NCBI RefSeq assembly: GCF_028330985.1
Contig: NZ_JAQMUE010000077.1
Coordinates: forward strand, 1-64,000
Direction: 5' to 3'
From: Roseofilum reptotaenium CS-1145
Lineage (GTDB): Bacteria > Cyanobacteriota > Cyanobacteriia > Cyanobacteriales > Desertifilaceae
Length of the DNA stretch: 64,000 nt
In this document: positions 7,585-16,789 of the stretch, one piece after another
Position numbering within the stretch: position 1 is the stretch's first letter
Layout: each line of letters starts with the position of its first letter
The notes under the pieces: generated by a model
The model's database searches: none
What the model saw: the letters and a program-made list of their open reading frames with translations, nothing else
Told to the model about the DNA's origin: nothing
Program-made: the position numbers and the translations under genes

Positions 7585-9081
7585 ATGCAGTTTATTATGA
7601 ATAATACTTTGTCTAATAGAGCTAATAGGGAAGGATCAATGACACTGACTTGGAATCAAGCAGGTCAAGATGTCCGTTGTAATTTATCCTCCGATCGCCT
7701 CATCTATTATCGCTTACTCACAGAGGTGATCTCCAAAATCCGGTCTTCCTTGGATTTAGAAACCATTTTGAAAACGACGGTTGTCCAACTCCTTGAGGTT
7801 CTCAATACAGACCGAGTAGCCGTGTTTCAATTTAATTCTGATTTAGTTTGGCATGGTGAAGTCATTTGTGAGGAGGTGAAATCTCCTTGGAAACCGGCTA
7901 GTTCGATTCAAGTTTACGATCATTGCTTTGGGGAACAGTTTGCGGCTGAATACTTAAAAGGCCGTATTAGCGCTATTCCGGATATTTATACTCCCCAAAT
8001 TAGTGATTGTCATCGAGAAATTTTAGCCCAATTTCAAGTCAGAGCTAATCTGGTTACGCCCTTAATTAAAGGGGATGAACTATGGGGATTGCTCTGCATT
8101 CACGAGTGTGGTCAATCCAGGACTTGGACTGCGACTGAAATAGAATTTGTCAGTCAAATCAGTCAGCAATTGGGAGTCGCCATTCAACAAGCTAATTTAC
8201 TTGAAAAAACGAAAAAGCAAGCCCAAGAATTAAGGCAAACTTTGGAGAAATTACAACGCACTCAAGCGCAGATGATTCAAAATGAAAAAATGGTTAGTTT
8301 GGGGAATTTAGTGGCTGGAGTTGCCCATGAAATTAATAACCCTGTCAGTTTTATCCATGGAAATTTAAGCTATATTCAAGAATATGCCCAAGATTTCGTC
8401 CAACTTCTGAGGGATTATCAACAGGGTTATCCCGATCCAGGGGGTGAACTTCAAGAATCTTTAGAAGATAAAGATGTGGAGTTTATTCAGGAAGATCTAC
8501 AAAAAATCTTGACATCTATGAAGTCGGGAACTGAGAGAATTAAGGGAATTGTAGCCTCTTTACGCAATTTTTCCCGCATGGATGAAGCTGAGATGAAGTC
8601 TGTTGATATTCATGAGGGAATAAATAGCACTCTGGTTATTTTAAATCACCGTTTAGAAGGGAAAGAAAATCGTCCTGAAATACAAATTTTTAAAGACTAT
8701 AGTGATTTACCTTTGATTAATTGTTACCCAGCACAATTAAATCAAGTATTTATGCATCTTCTGAGTAATGCAATTGATGCCTTACACGAGAAAATAGACA
8801 AGGATCGTTACATTAAGATTAACACAGAAATTGAAGGGGAAAACGTGAGAATTTCTATTGCGGATAATGGAGGTGGAATTCCAGAGTCTATCCGCTCTCA
8901 GGTGTTTGATCCTTTTTTCACTACTAAACCGCCGGGTAAAGGGACAGGTTTGGGATTATCGATCTGTTATACAATTGTTGTGGAAAAACATCAAGGACGA
9001 CTCTGGTGTGATTCCTATCCAGGAGAGGGGACTCGGTTTACCATTGAGTTACAACCAGAGTTAATTAACGATCCAGATTAA
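7585..9081 (+). CDS. DXCF-type cyanobacteriochrome GAF histidine kinase
   Basis: The N-terminal GAF domain (about residues 45-195) reads like a bilin-binding cyanobacteriochrome. It has the canonical chromophore Cys-His pair in ISDCHREILAQFQVRANLV and an upstream DXCF motif (YDHCFGEQF). The two cysteine codons start at 7924 and 8008, exactly 28 residues apart, the spacing of Cys494 and Cys522 in TePixJ. A coiled coil follows, then a HisKA-type phosphoacceptor (GVAHEINNPVSF) and a HATPase with N, G1 and G2 boxes (LLSNAIDAL, IADNGGGIP, GKGTGLGLSI). It probably senses violet/blue versus green or teal light and phosphorylates a response regulator not encoded nearby. A TTG at 7570 is an alternative start. 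Confidence 0.85.
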   Translation: MQFIMNNTLSNRANREGSMTLTWNQAGQDVRCNLSSDRLIYYRLLTEVISKIRSSLDLETILKTTVVQLLEVLNTDRVAVFQFNSDLVWHGEVICEEVKSPWKPASSIQVYDHCFGEQFAAEYLKGRISAIPDIYTPQISDCHREILAQFQVRANLVTPLIKGDELWGLLCIHECGQSRTWTATEIEFVSQISQQLGVAIQQANLLEKTKKQAQELRQTLEKLQRTQAQMIQNEKMVSLGNLVAGVAHEINNPVSFIHGNLSYIQEYAQDFVQLLRDYQQGYPDPGGELQESLEDKDVEFIQEDLQKILTSMKSGTERIKGIVASLRNFSRMDEAEMKSVDIHEGINSTLVILNHRLEGKENRPEIQIFKDYSDLPLINCYPAQLNQVFMHLLSNAIDALHEKIDKDRYIKINTEIEGENVRISIADNGGGIPESIRSQVFDPFFTTKPPGKGTGLGLSICYTIVVEKHQGRLWCDSYPGEGTRFTIELQPELINDPD

Positions 9082-9815
9082 GGGTTAAGCTTGCGTTGCG
9101 TATTGTCAATGGCTTTGAGGGCATAGGAGTCCCCAGGACGGTGTTCGAGGGCGATTTGAAAGTATTCGAGGGCGATCGCATATTCCTGGCGATCGAATGC
9201 TTGATATCCGGCATTCATAACCTGGGTATAGCTGCCTTGTTGAATGCGCTGTTGGGTATTTTCAACTGCTTTTTGGGCGTAAGTATTATCAGGTTGCTCT
9301 TTTAAGGCTTGTTCAAAATTAATCAGGGCAGTGTGATAATCCTCTAGATCGAAGGCATGATACCCCACTTCCATATAGCGCTTAAACTGAGAGCGCGAAC
9401 GATAGGCTCTTAAAGAAATTGAGGGTTCATAGGGAGGTTGGGTTTCGGGAGCTACTTCTACTGATAGGACAGTTTGTTTGGGATAGTTGAGCATTACTTG
9501 AGTCACCGGAGTTTCCGATTTGTCTTTCGGAGTCCAGTGAGCAATAATGTTTTGAAAGCTCCAATTTTGCAGGATCGCAAGAATTGCACTAATTCCTATA
9601 AAGATTATGCCCACTAGTTGAGAGAATAGACTCATCTTAACCGATCGTTTATTCCATTTTATACTGATAAATAGAAGCGCACCAATGAAGGGTAAAAATA
9701 GATAGGAGATTCCCCAAAAAATGCTTTCTCCAAAGGAAATCACTAGAGTCCAAATTGCCCCAAATCCAGCTAAACCTAGCCCAATGAGAAATAAACTAAT
9801 GACCCAAAGTTCCAT
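9078..9815 (-). CDS. Membrane-anchored TPR protein
   Basis: The first about 95 residues hold three or four hydrophobic helices (LWVISLFLIGLGLAG, ISYLFLPFIGALLFI, LVGIIFIGISAILAIL). The C-terminal part contains two tetratricopeptide-type repeats, each with GYxAFDxxxYxxALxxFxxAL and separated by about 42 residues. Such proteins usually act as scaffolds at the membrane. The 3' end overlaps the convergent kinase gene by 4 bases. No more specific function can be given. Confidence 0.75.
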   Translation of the reverse strand: MELWVISLFLIGLGLAGFGAIWTLVISFGESIFWGISYLFLPFIGALLFISIKWNKRSVKMSLFSQLVGIIFIGISAILAILQNWSFQNIIAHWTPKDKSETPVTQVMLNYPKQTVLSVEVAPETQPPYEPSISLRAYRSRSQFKRYMEVGYHAFDLEDYHTALINFEQALKEQPDNTYAQKAVENTQQRIQQGSYTQVMNAGYQAFDRQEYAIALEYFQIALEHRPGDSYALKAIDNTQRKLNP

Positions 9816-9993
9816 GAATCTATTGACCTTGTTGGTAGTGTCACCCTAGGGGTAAGACCCTTGTAGTCTCTGACCGATAAAGGGTTGAACCCCTTGTGTG
9901 TGTTTCCCTCTAGTTATAGCATGTGGCCATTCAAATGAAACATGGCTCTAAACCGATACAATGGGATTGGTCTGACAGGGTAATCAGGTGATT

Positions 9994-10425
9994 ATGGATA
10001 GAATATGGAAATGGATCGGTAAACTGATGGCCATGGTTCTCATTGGACTCTTAGTGGCGTGTAGTAACACGGGAGGCAGTCCCAGCCAAGCTCTGGTCAA
10101 AACAGCGATCGCCCTACAACTGCATCTGACTCAAGTACAACTGAATACTCCCCTGCATATTGAACGATCGCCCCAACTTGATGTTAAAGGAATTCAGATT
10201 AGTAGCAGCGATCGCCTCCCTGACCAGAAATTACCCACCTTTCATATCCAAGGAACCTACAATCTCGATATTCAACTGTCTGGACAGACTCTTAAACAGC
10301 GCCAAAACCCCTTTGAAATTTATGTCCAGGAACAAATCGAGGGAGAAACCTGGCGACTGTTGCGCCCTCAAACCACTGCGGAGGGAACTGAGTGGCTAAG
10401 TTATCAGATTAATGGAGACCTATAG
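9994..10425 (+). CDS. Putative lipoprotein of unknown function
   Basis: A 143-residue product with a short basic N-terminus, a hydrophobic helix and a lipobox LIGLLVAC, predicting a lipid-anchored exported protein. The mature part alternates beta-strand-like segments (PTFHIQGTYNLDIQLSGQTL, NPFEIYVQEQIEGETWRLL) and resembles no family I can name. The inner ATG at 9994 is chosen over a GTG at 9988. It stands alone between oppositely oriented genes. Confidence 0.65.
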   Translation: MDRIWKWIGKLMAMVLIGLLVACSNTGGSPSQALVKTAIALQLHLTQVQLNTPLHIERSPQLDVKGIQISSSDRLPDQKLPTFHIQGTYNLDIQLSGQTLKQRQNPFEIYVQEQIEGETWRLLRPQTTAEGTEWLSYQINGDL

Positions 10426-10535
10426 CGCTTTGGGTTGGTCATGAATAATTAATTATTAATTATTAATAATGAGAATGAAGAGTAATGGAGTAATCATGTA
10501 TTCATATGGTATTCCCTACTCCCTATTCCCTAGAA
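10421..10535. repeat. Intergenic remnant bounded by partial composite repeats
   Basis: The stretch begins with a half hairpin TATAGCGCTTTG overlapping the end of the lipoprotein gene. It contains an AT-rich palindrome built from TAATTATTAATTATTA and ends with reversed heptamers (CCCTACTCCCTATTCCC). It appears to be a degraded copy of the composite repeat seen upstream of rimM. No gene is seen. Confidence 0.5.
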
Positions 10536-12083
10536 CTAAATAATCCGTAACCGTTTTTTCTCAATTACCCCTTCTCCTCGACTAGCTTCACTAAATACAT
10601 CATAAATGACGGATAATTCTCCCTCTTCTTCCTTAATTCTGACCATGCCAAAATTATTATGACGACATAAATACAAATTCTCGAATTGGTAGGGGGAACG
10701 GTCTGGAAAATCTTGCAACTCTCCCCTCTGCTGAACTAACATTTTCAGAATTTTACGCGCTGATTGCCGAATAGTCGCATGGGTAATGGGACTAGAGGTC
10801 AGTTGAAAAACTTGTGCCTCTGGAAAGTCCGTATTAAACAGCCGAAATGCTGCACCAATATGGACATCTCCACTAATAAATAATACCGGACGACCCGTGG
10901 TTTGGCAAAATTTAAAGAGCTGATCGAGGAGTCGATTTCGTTCTTGCCAATGCCGCTCATGATTCCATTTATCCCGTAAGTCATCTGTTAATCCTAAATA
11001 GGGAATATCGAATTGATTGACCACAAAATTATCAAGATGAACAGCAGGCATGGGAGAAATAATACCCAATAATCGGCGATCGCTTGTATATTGCCGATCG
11101 AGCCAGGTTTCAAACCGTTCCCATTGAGCTTCTCCCAAAATCCTGAGTTCAGAACGATTAAAATCTCGCTGTCCACGCATATCCAGGGCATAAAATGCAC
11201 AGAGACCATAATCAAAGTGATAATCGAATTGATGATTCGCGATATCTGTTGGTGGATTATGGGAATGTTGATATTCTTGATAGACTTGTCGAGCGGCTAA
11301 AAACATTTCCTGAGTCAATTTCAGAGTATCTTCAGACGCATTGAATTGCCAACCTTGATGTAAGCGTGCTTCTAATTCTGAATCGGTTAACGATCCCCAG
11401 CCATCCATGATTTCATGGTCATCCCAGAGCATATAGTTGGGGAATTGACGGAATATGCTTTGAATGGGTTCTAGCCCCCAATAGTGTTGATAAATTTCTC
11501 GATACCAGTCAATCATCTCTTCCTGTGAAGGGGGATTAAATTGGGTTTGTTTTAACTTCTCCAACAGATCGAGCTTGTCATTGCCATCAACATAAATTTG
11601 ATCGCCAACACCAACAACAAACCGAGCCTGAGCATCCGTTAATTCTTCTTCAAAACTTTGCCAAAAATCTAGGGAAGTGAGTCGATCGCCGACATAGGGC
11701 ATATGACAGCTATAAAAGCCAAAGGTTAGGCTGGGGGATTGTTCCGGGAACGTGCGAAAATATAGGGGGTGGTCATGGCCCAATTCCCAAGTGCGATCGC
11801 TAGCATTATGTCCAGAAAAAATAGCATACCGATAGCGGGTATCGGGTTTTAGACCTTCGAGAGTCACCACATGGGTCAAATCGGTATCTGGGGTTAAGCG
11901 AAAGGTGGAGATAGGGTTTAAGTCAGAGAGAGAAAAATTTTCGCCCTCGTCCACTACGATCGCATATTCGCCAGCTTGGGCCCCGCGAACCCAGAGGCGT
12001 ACGCTTGTGGGGGTGGTATGGCCAATAATGGTTGCTTTTTCCAGTGGGGGATTGGGCCAAGGAAAATTGAGGGAAGTCATCAA
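10536..12083 (-). CDS. PhoD-like alkaline phosphatase / phosphodiesterase
   Basis: The 515-residue protein has an N-terminal fibronectin-like part (IIGHTTPTSVRLWVRG) and the PhoD-type metallophosphatase core: FGFYSCHMPY, FVVGVGDQIYVDG, MLWDDHEIMDGWG and FISGDVHIGAAF, which supply the metal ligands. PhoD enzymes release phosphate from phosphodi- or monoesters using Ca and Fe. No Tat or Sec signal is visible at the N-terminus, so this member is probably cytoplasmic. Its start overlaps the end of rbsK by 4 bases, so the two are likely translationally coupled. Confidence 0.85.
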   Translation of the reverse strand: MMTSLNFPWPNPPLEKATIIGHTTPTSVRLWVRGAQAGEYAIVVDEGENFSLSDLNPISTFRLTPDTDLTHVVTLEGLKPDTRYRYAIFSGHNASDRTWELGHDHPLYFRTFPEQSPSLTFGFYSCHMPYVGDRLTSLDFWQSFEEELTDAQARFVVGVGDQIYVDGNDKLDLLEKLKQTQFNPPSQEEMIDWYREIYQHYWGLEPIQSIFRQFPNYMLWDDHEIMDGWGSLTDSELEARLHQGWQFNASEDTLKLTQEMFLAARQVYQEYQHSHNPPTDIANHQFDYHFDYGLCAFYALDMRGQRDFNRSELRILGEAQWERFETWLDRQYTSDRRLLGIISPMPAVHLDNFVVNQFDIPYLGLTDDLRDKWNHERHWQERNRLLDQLFKFCQTTGRPVLFISGDVHIGAAFRLFNTDFPEAQVFQLTSSPITHATIRQSARKILKMLVQQRGELQDFPDRSPYQFENLYLCRHNNFGMVRIKEEEGELSVIYDVFSEASRGEGVIEKKRLRII

Positions 12084-13000
12084 TCATACTCCTGAAGAAA
12101 GTGCTCTAGGGTTTGGCGATCCGGTAAAGAAGGTTGGGTCCCAATGACTGTAGCTGAGATAGCTCCTGCTGCCGATCCCCATTGGATCGCCTCCTGGAGG
12201 GATAAACCTTCATTTAGAGCAGTCGCTAGAGCGCCATTAAAGGCATCTCCAGCGGCCGTTGTATCGACCGCTCTGATGGGAAAAGCGGGTAAAAACCCAG
12301 TTTCTTCATGGTTTGCCCAAACCACACCGCGATCGCCTAATTTCACAATTGCCGTCTTTACCCCCCACTCTAAAAACTGATAGGCTGCTTGGGTAGCACT
12401 TTCTCGATCCTCAATGGCAATTCCCGTTAACTGAGCGGCTTCGACTTCATTCGGGGTAATAATATCGACCAAGCCATAGAGAGCATGGGGAAAATTTTGG
12501 GGCACAGGAGCCGGGTCTAAAATCACGGGAATTCCAGCCTGTTTGACTTTTTCAGCCGCTTCTTGTACCAAAGAAAGCGGTACTTCCAACTGAGTTAAAA
12601 ATACGGTTGCTTGGGGTAATATCGACTGAAGATACTCTAATTCCGTCCGATCCAGACAAGCATTTGCCCCCGGAATGATAATAATACTATTTTGTCCTTG
12701 AGCATCCACGGTAATCAGGGCAACCCCCGAAGGTGTATTCTGATCCATGTGAATCCCATCGGTACAGACCTGAGCTTCCTGTAAAGTCAGGAGTAACTGA
12801 TGGCCAAAATCATCATTGCCCAAACGTCCCACTAAATGGGTTGTCGCTTCCAGACGGGCGCAGGCGACGGCTTGGTTTGCCCCTTTTCCCCCTGGAATCT
12901 TTAGCAAACGCTCTCCTGCAAGGGTTTCACCGGCGATCGGTAAACGAGAGACTGTAGCCACTAAATCTAGGTTAATACTCCCGAAAACAATCAGACTCAT
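12080..13000 (-). CDS. rbsK: Ribokinase
   Basis: A PfkB-family sugar kinase of 306 residues. The N-terminal signature is in FGSINLDLVATV and KIPGGKGANQAVACARL, and the C-terminal signature DTTAAGDAFNGALATAL holds the catalytic Asp and anion hole. The sequence follows ribokinase rather than fructokinase or adenosine kinase (LVGRLGNDDFG, NTPSGVALITVD). It phosphorylates D-ribose at O5. It is the first gene of a two-gene unit with the PhoD-like gene. Confidence 0.87.
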   Translation of the reverse strand: MSLIVFGSINLDLVATVSRLPIAGETLAGERLLKIPGGKGANQAVACARLEATTHLVGRLGNDDFGHQLLLTLQEAQVCTDGIHMDQNTPSGVALITVDAQGQNSIIIIPGANACLDRTELEYLQSILPQATVFLTQLEVPLSLVQEAAEKVKQAGIPVILDPAPVPQNFPHALYGLVDIITPNEVEAAQLTGIAIEDRESATQAAYQFLEWGVKTAIVKLGDRGVVWANHEETGFLPAFPIRAVDTTAAGDAFNGALATALNEGLSLQEAIQWGSAAGAISATVIGTQPSLPDRQTLEHFLQEYD

Positions 13001-13009
13001 GGGGATATA

Positions 13010-13054
13010 TAGCGCTTTGTGCTAGGGAATGGGGAATAGGGAATAGGGAATAGG
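13010..13054 (+). repeat. Composite dispersed repeat (hairpin plus GGGAATA heptamers)
   Basis: The sequence TAGCGCTTTGTGCTA is followed by GGGAATGGGGAATA and further GGGAATA units. It lies just upstream of rbsK, in the same arrangement as the copy before rimM. A second small hairpin AGCACTTTGTGCTGT lies about 50 bases further right. Confidence 0.7.
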
Positions 13055-13195
13055 ATGGTGGATGGCTTTGGGGATTTAACAGTGCACTCAATAACAGCAC
13101 TTTGTGCTGTATAGATCAGGTGAGTTTACCAGAAGTTAATCGAGATAGACACTTGTTATAGTGAGTCTAATTTTAGCTTTGTAAGGACATACTTT

Positions 13196-13447
13196 ATGCC
13201 TGACCCATCTGAATTTTTGTATCCTCGTAGTCGATATTACGGTGAATTCCGGCCAGAATATCTAGTTTTTGATGCTAACTTGCAAGAGTTTGCTCAAAAA
13301 GTTACGTATATTTGTTCCTTGGAAACTGGGGGTAAAATTCCCCCCGTAGAAGCCTACGAACAAATTCGCAAGTTATGGCTAGAACTAGAACAAAGTAAGG
13401 ATCGGTTGGGTTTAGAAAAACCGCCTGAAGACCCTTCAGCAGACTAA
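13196..13447 (+). CDS. DUF7219 family small protein
   Basis: An 83-residue cyanobacterial protein with the conserved opening FLYPRSRYYGEFRPEYLVFD, then LQEFAQKVTYICSLETGGKI and an acidic tail. The family is common in cyanobacteria and has no assigned function. A GTAAGGAC Shine-Dalgarno-like sequence precedes the ATG. Its stop codon overlaps the end of the convergent MBL-fold gene by 4 bases. Confidence 0.8.
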   Translation: MPDPSEFLYPRSRYYGEFRPEYLVFDANLQEFAQKVTYICSLETGGKIPPVEAYEQIRKLWLELEQSKDRLGLEKPPEDPSAD

Positions 13448-14304
13448 GCCTCAATCAGACTTAAAATCATGCCTTCCCGGGCCAAAATGGTATTGGGATA
13501 GTTGTGTTGAACTTCCTCTTCAATTTGGTCGAGGGTATCATCATCATGATTGGGTTCATGGTGAAAAATGATTAGCTTTTTCACCCCTGCGGCTTGGGCT
13601 ACTTTAACCCCTTCTTGCCAGGTAGAATGACCCCAACCGACTTTAGGCGATTTAGGGTTGCTGTATTCGTTGTCGGTATACATGGCATCGTAGATCAGGA
13701 TATCAGCATCACGAGCTAATTTGAGGACATCTTCATCGAGGCGATCGCTATAATGCTCCGTATCCGTACAATAAACCGCTGTATGTCCTTGCCAAGTAAT
13801 TCGATAGCCCATCGCTCCATTGGGATGATTGAGATGTCCCGTTTCAATCTCAATATCATCTAGGGTAACCCGGTCTCCTGGAGAGACCTGAGAAAACTTC
13901 AGATCTGCTTTGGGTATAGGTGAGGGGACAGGGGAATTCACATGGAGAATGGCATGATGGAAATGGTCTTCTAAGGACTCACTCGAATCCGGTACATCTC
14001 CCCAAACATGGATTTGATTGCCTGGAGTAAACAGGGGCATGAAAAACGGCACGCCTTGGATATGATCCCAATGGTAATGGGTAAAAAAGAGATTAATATC
14101 CAGAGGGTATTCTGTTGAGAGGCGATCGCCTAAAGCGCGTAAACCTGTTCCGCCATCAAAAACAAAGTGTCTCTCTCCAATACGCATTTCTAGGCAGGAG
14201 GTATTGCCACCATAGCGCACTGTTTCCGGACCGGGAGCGGGAATACTGCCCCGCACACCCCAAAATTGAACCTCAAAGCGTGAAGAAGAATGCTGACTAA
14301 TCAT
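13444..14304 (-). CDS. MBL-fold metallohydrolase
   Basis: The 286-residue protein opens with VQFWGVRGSIPAPGPETVRY, then GGNTSCLEMRI, and has the metal site THYHWDHIQGVPFF, a later VYCTDTEH and a final HHEP region. This is the class of cytoplasmic metallo-beta-lactamase-fold phosphodiesterases related to RNase Z and PhnP. A substrate cannot be named. Its upstream region is occupied by a degenerate IS200/IS605-type remnant, which may have replaced its native promoter. Confidence 0.82.
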   Translation of the reverse strand: MISQHSSSRFEVQFWGVRGSIPAPGPETVRYGGNTSCLEMRIGERHFVFDGGTGLRALGDRLSTEYPLDINLFFTHYHWDHIQGVPFFMPLFTPGNQIHVWGDVPDSSESLEDHFHHAILHVNSPVPSPIPKADLKFSQVSPGDRVTLDDIEIETGHLNHPNGAMGYRITWQGHTAVYCTDTEHYSDRLDEDVLKLARDADILIYDAMYTDNEYSNPKSPKVGWGHSTWQEGVKVAQAAGVKKLIIFHHEPNHDDDTLDQIEEEVQHNYPNTILAREGMILSLIEA

Positions 14305-14310
14305 CGAAAA

Positions 14311-14612
14311 AATTGGGTTTGAAACCCCGTTCTAGAAGGACGGCTTTACAGTACAACGGGTAGGAGTTGTTGGACTGACTAACGATAACCAAGTAGTAAG
14401 TTTGGCTAACGCTCCAATCTAATTGGACTTTTGGCGGTGAGACACACCGTTTCAGCCTGTGGAGCTTTATCTAAGACTCGAAAGGCATACACTCTCGAAA
14501 GCCGTTGCGAACAACCCGCAAAGGACAGAAACTCCGCACCCCAATCATGAGGTTTCCGCTTCGCGGACATGAATGGGAATCACCGTCCTTCCAGGGCGGT
14601 GGGGATGTCAAA
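14311..14612 (+). mobile_element. Probable IS200/IS605-family remnant without a protein gene (right end or omega-RNA-like)
   Basis: The stretch is noncoding. It has GAAGGACGG near the left end (14335-14343) and its exact complement CCGTCCTTC in a strong hairpin at the right end (14583-14591), followed by GGGGATGTCAAAA. The intact tnpB element in this window ends similarly (hairpin, then GGGGAGTGTCAAAA at 18180). This suggests a non-autonomous or decayed relative. Its right end provides the stop codon of aroC. Structural reading only; no database comparison was made. Confidence 0.5.
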
Positions 14613-15701
14613 ATCGAGTGTTCTGCATTGACCTTGGTGACGCAGCAGGTGGTCGCATAAAACTAGGGCCACCATTGCTTCTACCATAGGCACGGCTCTA
14701 GGTAAAACGCAAGGATCGTGACGGCCTTTCGCCGCGAGAAGGGTTTCTTGGCCTTCTCTGGTGACAGTACGCTGTTCTTTGCGAATGGTGGCGGTCGGTT
14801 TAAACGCCACGCGGAGAATAATCGATTCACCATTGGATATTCCCCCTTGAATGCCTCCGGAACGATTGGTAGTGGTTCGGACTTGTCCCCGATCATCTAG
14901 GGTAAATTCGTCATTGTGTTCACTCCCGGTGAGCAGGGTTCCCGCAAACCCAGAACCAATCTCAAATCCTTTCGTTGCAGGTAAAGACATCACCCCTTTA
15001 GCCAAATCTGCCTCTAGTTTATCAAATACGGGCATTCCTAGACCTTTTGGCACATGACGGGCTACACATTCGACCACCCCACCTAGGGAGTCTCCTTCCC
15101 GTTTAATGGCTTCAATGCGCTCAATCATCCGTTCATAGGCTTCGGGATCGGGACAACGGACGATATTACTTTCCACTTGTTCAAGAGTGACCGTTTGTGG
15201 ATCGACGATCGCCTCTAGATCTTGAATGCGTTTCACATATCCAATAATTTCTACCCCAGCAGCCTGTTTAAGGATTTTTTTGGCGATCGCCCCGGCTGCC
15301 ACTCGGCCAATGGTTTCCCGCGCCGACGAGCGCCCCCCACCTTGCCAATTCCGAATCCCATATTTAGCGTCATAGGTCGCATCTGCATGGGATGGCCGGT
15401 ATTTTTGCGCCATTTCATCATAATCCTGGGGCCGGGTATCCTTATTGGGAACCAAAATCATAATGGGTGTTCCCAAGGTTTTCCCTTCAAAGACTCCAGA
15501 GAGAATCTCACAGGTATCCGTTTCTTTGCGTGGTGTCGTAATTTTACTTTGTCCCGGCCGACGGCGATCCAACTCTACTTGAATCTCCTGAGCTGAAATC
15601 TCTAGGCGCGGTGGACAACCATCAATAATTACTCCAACCCCACCCCCATGGGATTCCCCAAATGTCGTAATCCGAAATAAATGCCCGAAGGTATTACCCA
15701 T
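14580..15701 (-). CDS. aroC: Chorismate synthase
   Basis: The 373-residue protein has the complete AroC signature set: [17 protein letters not shown] at the N-terminus, [45 protein letters not shown] and [13 protein letters not shown]. It converts EPSP to chorismate using reduced FMN, the last step of the shikimate pathway. The native end is likely near [14 protein letters not shown]; the last about ten residues ([10 protein letters not shown]) are read from the terminal hairpin of the neighbouring transposon remnant, which also supplies the TGA. Confidence 0.95.
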   Translation of the reverse strand: MGNTFGHLFRITTFGESHGGGVGVIIDGCPPRLEISAQEIQVELDRRRPGQSKITTPRKETDTCEILSGVFEGKTLGTPIMILVPNKDTRPQDYDEMAQKYRPSHADATYDAKYGIRNWQGGGRSSARETIGRVAAGAIAKKILKQAAGVEIIGYVKRIQDLEAIVDPQTVTLEQVESNIVRCPDPEAYERMIERIEAIKREGDSLGGVVECVARHVPKGLGMPVFDKLEADLAKGVMSLPATKGFEIGSGFAGTLLTGSEHNDEFTLDDRGQVRTTTNRSGGIQGGISNGESIILRVAFKPTATIRKEQRTVTREGQETLLAAKGRHDPCVLPRAVPMVEAMVALVLCDHLLRHQGQCRTLDFDIPTALEGR

Positions 15702-15857
15702 AATTCTTAGTTAACCTAGCTTAGATCTATCCTACTGCCTTAACTCCCCTAAAATCTCAGGGTGTTTCAATTAAGAAGCATCAATCGACTGCCATCAGGT
15801 AATTTCAACCTCGGAGAGTAGGTCTTACGCTAAAATCGGGAAAAACTTGCCACGCCT

Positions 15858-16769
15858 ATGATCCGACGTATGGCTTTGCACTCTAAACGGTTGGGGAAAA
15901 TTGGGTTAATTACTATTGGGTTCCTGCTGGGGATTTCTGGGGGAATTTATGGAATTTTATTACTCTTGCGTCCGGCTCGTACTCCCCAGGTACAGGAACT
16001 GTTTCCGGGAGTGACGTATACCCGTTTGATTCGCTCAACGCCCCGTCCGTTGATCATTCATCAAGTCAAAATTGACTTAAAGGTTGCATGGGGGCAACCT
16101 TTCGTGACTCCGGGAGATCCGCAACCGGATGGTATGGATATTGCAGCGCGCACGACTTCGGAGTTTGTACGGGAATTTGGCGTACAGTTGGGGATCAATG
16201 GTAGCTTTTTCTATCCCTTTGAGGTCAAGTCCCCTTGGCAAGTTTATCCTGAATCGGGCGATCGCGTGCGGATTGCTGGCCAGGCGATCGCCAATGGTAT
16301 GGAATATTCTCCGGTGAATGCGGGTTGGCCGGTTCTCTGCTTCCTCTCCTCCCGTCGCGCAGTTATTCCGGGGGACTTTACTTGTCCGGCTGAAACTCAA
16401 GAGGGGATTTCTGGGGGCACTATTTTAATCTGGGATGGGGAAGCGGTTCCTCTGATGTCCGGGCCGTTTTATGATTATGCCTATCCTCGAACGGCGATCG
16501 GATTGGATGCCTCAGGTACTCAGGTCTTTATTGCGATCGTGGATGGTCGTCAACGGTTTTATAGTGAGGGAATGTCTTTACCCGAATTGCAAGCTTTGTT
16601 TGCAGAATGGGGAGTAGAGACGGCGTTAAATTTTGATGGCGGTGGATCGACAACGTTGGTGGTTGCCGATCCCGATCTCCGGGTTCTGAATGCCCCCATT
16701 CACACCCGTATTCCCCTACGTCAACGTCCGGTGGCGAATCATTTGGGTTTTGTGAGCAGTGAGGAGTAG
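15858..16769 (+). CDS. Phosphodiester glycosidase (NAGPA-domain) family protein
   Basis: An N-terminal signal anchor (IGLITIGFLLGISGGIYGILL) is followed by the NAGPA/DUF2233 domain: GVTYTRLIRSTPRPLIIH, FGVQLGINGSFFYPFE, YPRTAIGLDASGTQVFIAIV and the end motif LNFDGGGSTTLVV. In related proteins this domain removes N-acetylglucosamine from phosphodiester-linked sugars or acts on cell-envelope glycans. The protein is probably periplasmic. It lies between aroC (divergent) and the tnpB element inserted about 20 bases after its stop. Confidence 0.85.
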   Translation: MIRRMALHSKRLGKIGLITIGFLLGISGGIYGILLLLRPARTPQVQELFPGVTYTRLIRSTPRPLIIHQVKIDLKVAWGQPFVTPGDPQPDGMDIAARTTSEFVREFGVQLGINGSFFYPFEVKSPWQVYPESGDRVRIAGQAIANGMEYSPVNAGWPVLCFLSSRRAVIPGDFTCPAETQEGISGGTILIWDGEAVPLMSGPFYDYAYPRTAIGLDASGTQVFIAIVDGRQRFYSEGMSLPELQALFAEWGVETALNFDGGGSTTLVVADPDLRVLNAPIHTRIPLRQRPVANHLGFVSSEE

Positions 16770-16789
16770 GAATTACAAGAGTATTAGCG

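Noticed and set aside
9840-9987. Possible RNA gene with hairpins (AAGGGTTGAACCCCTT)
   Set aside because: The hairpins are short and match no RNA family I know; they are more likely a terminator between converging transcripts.
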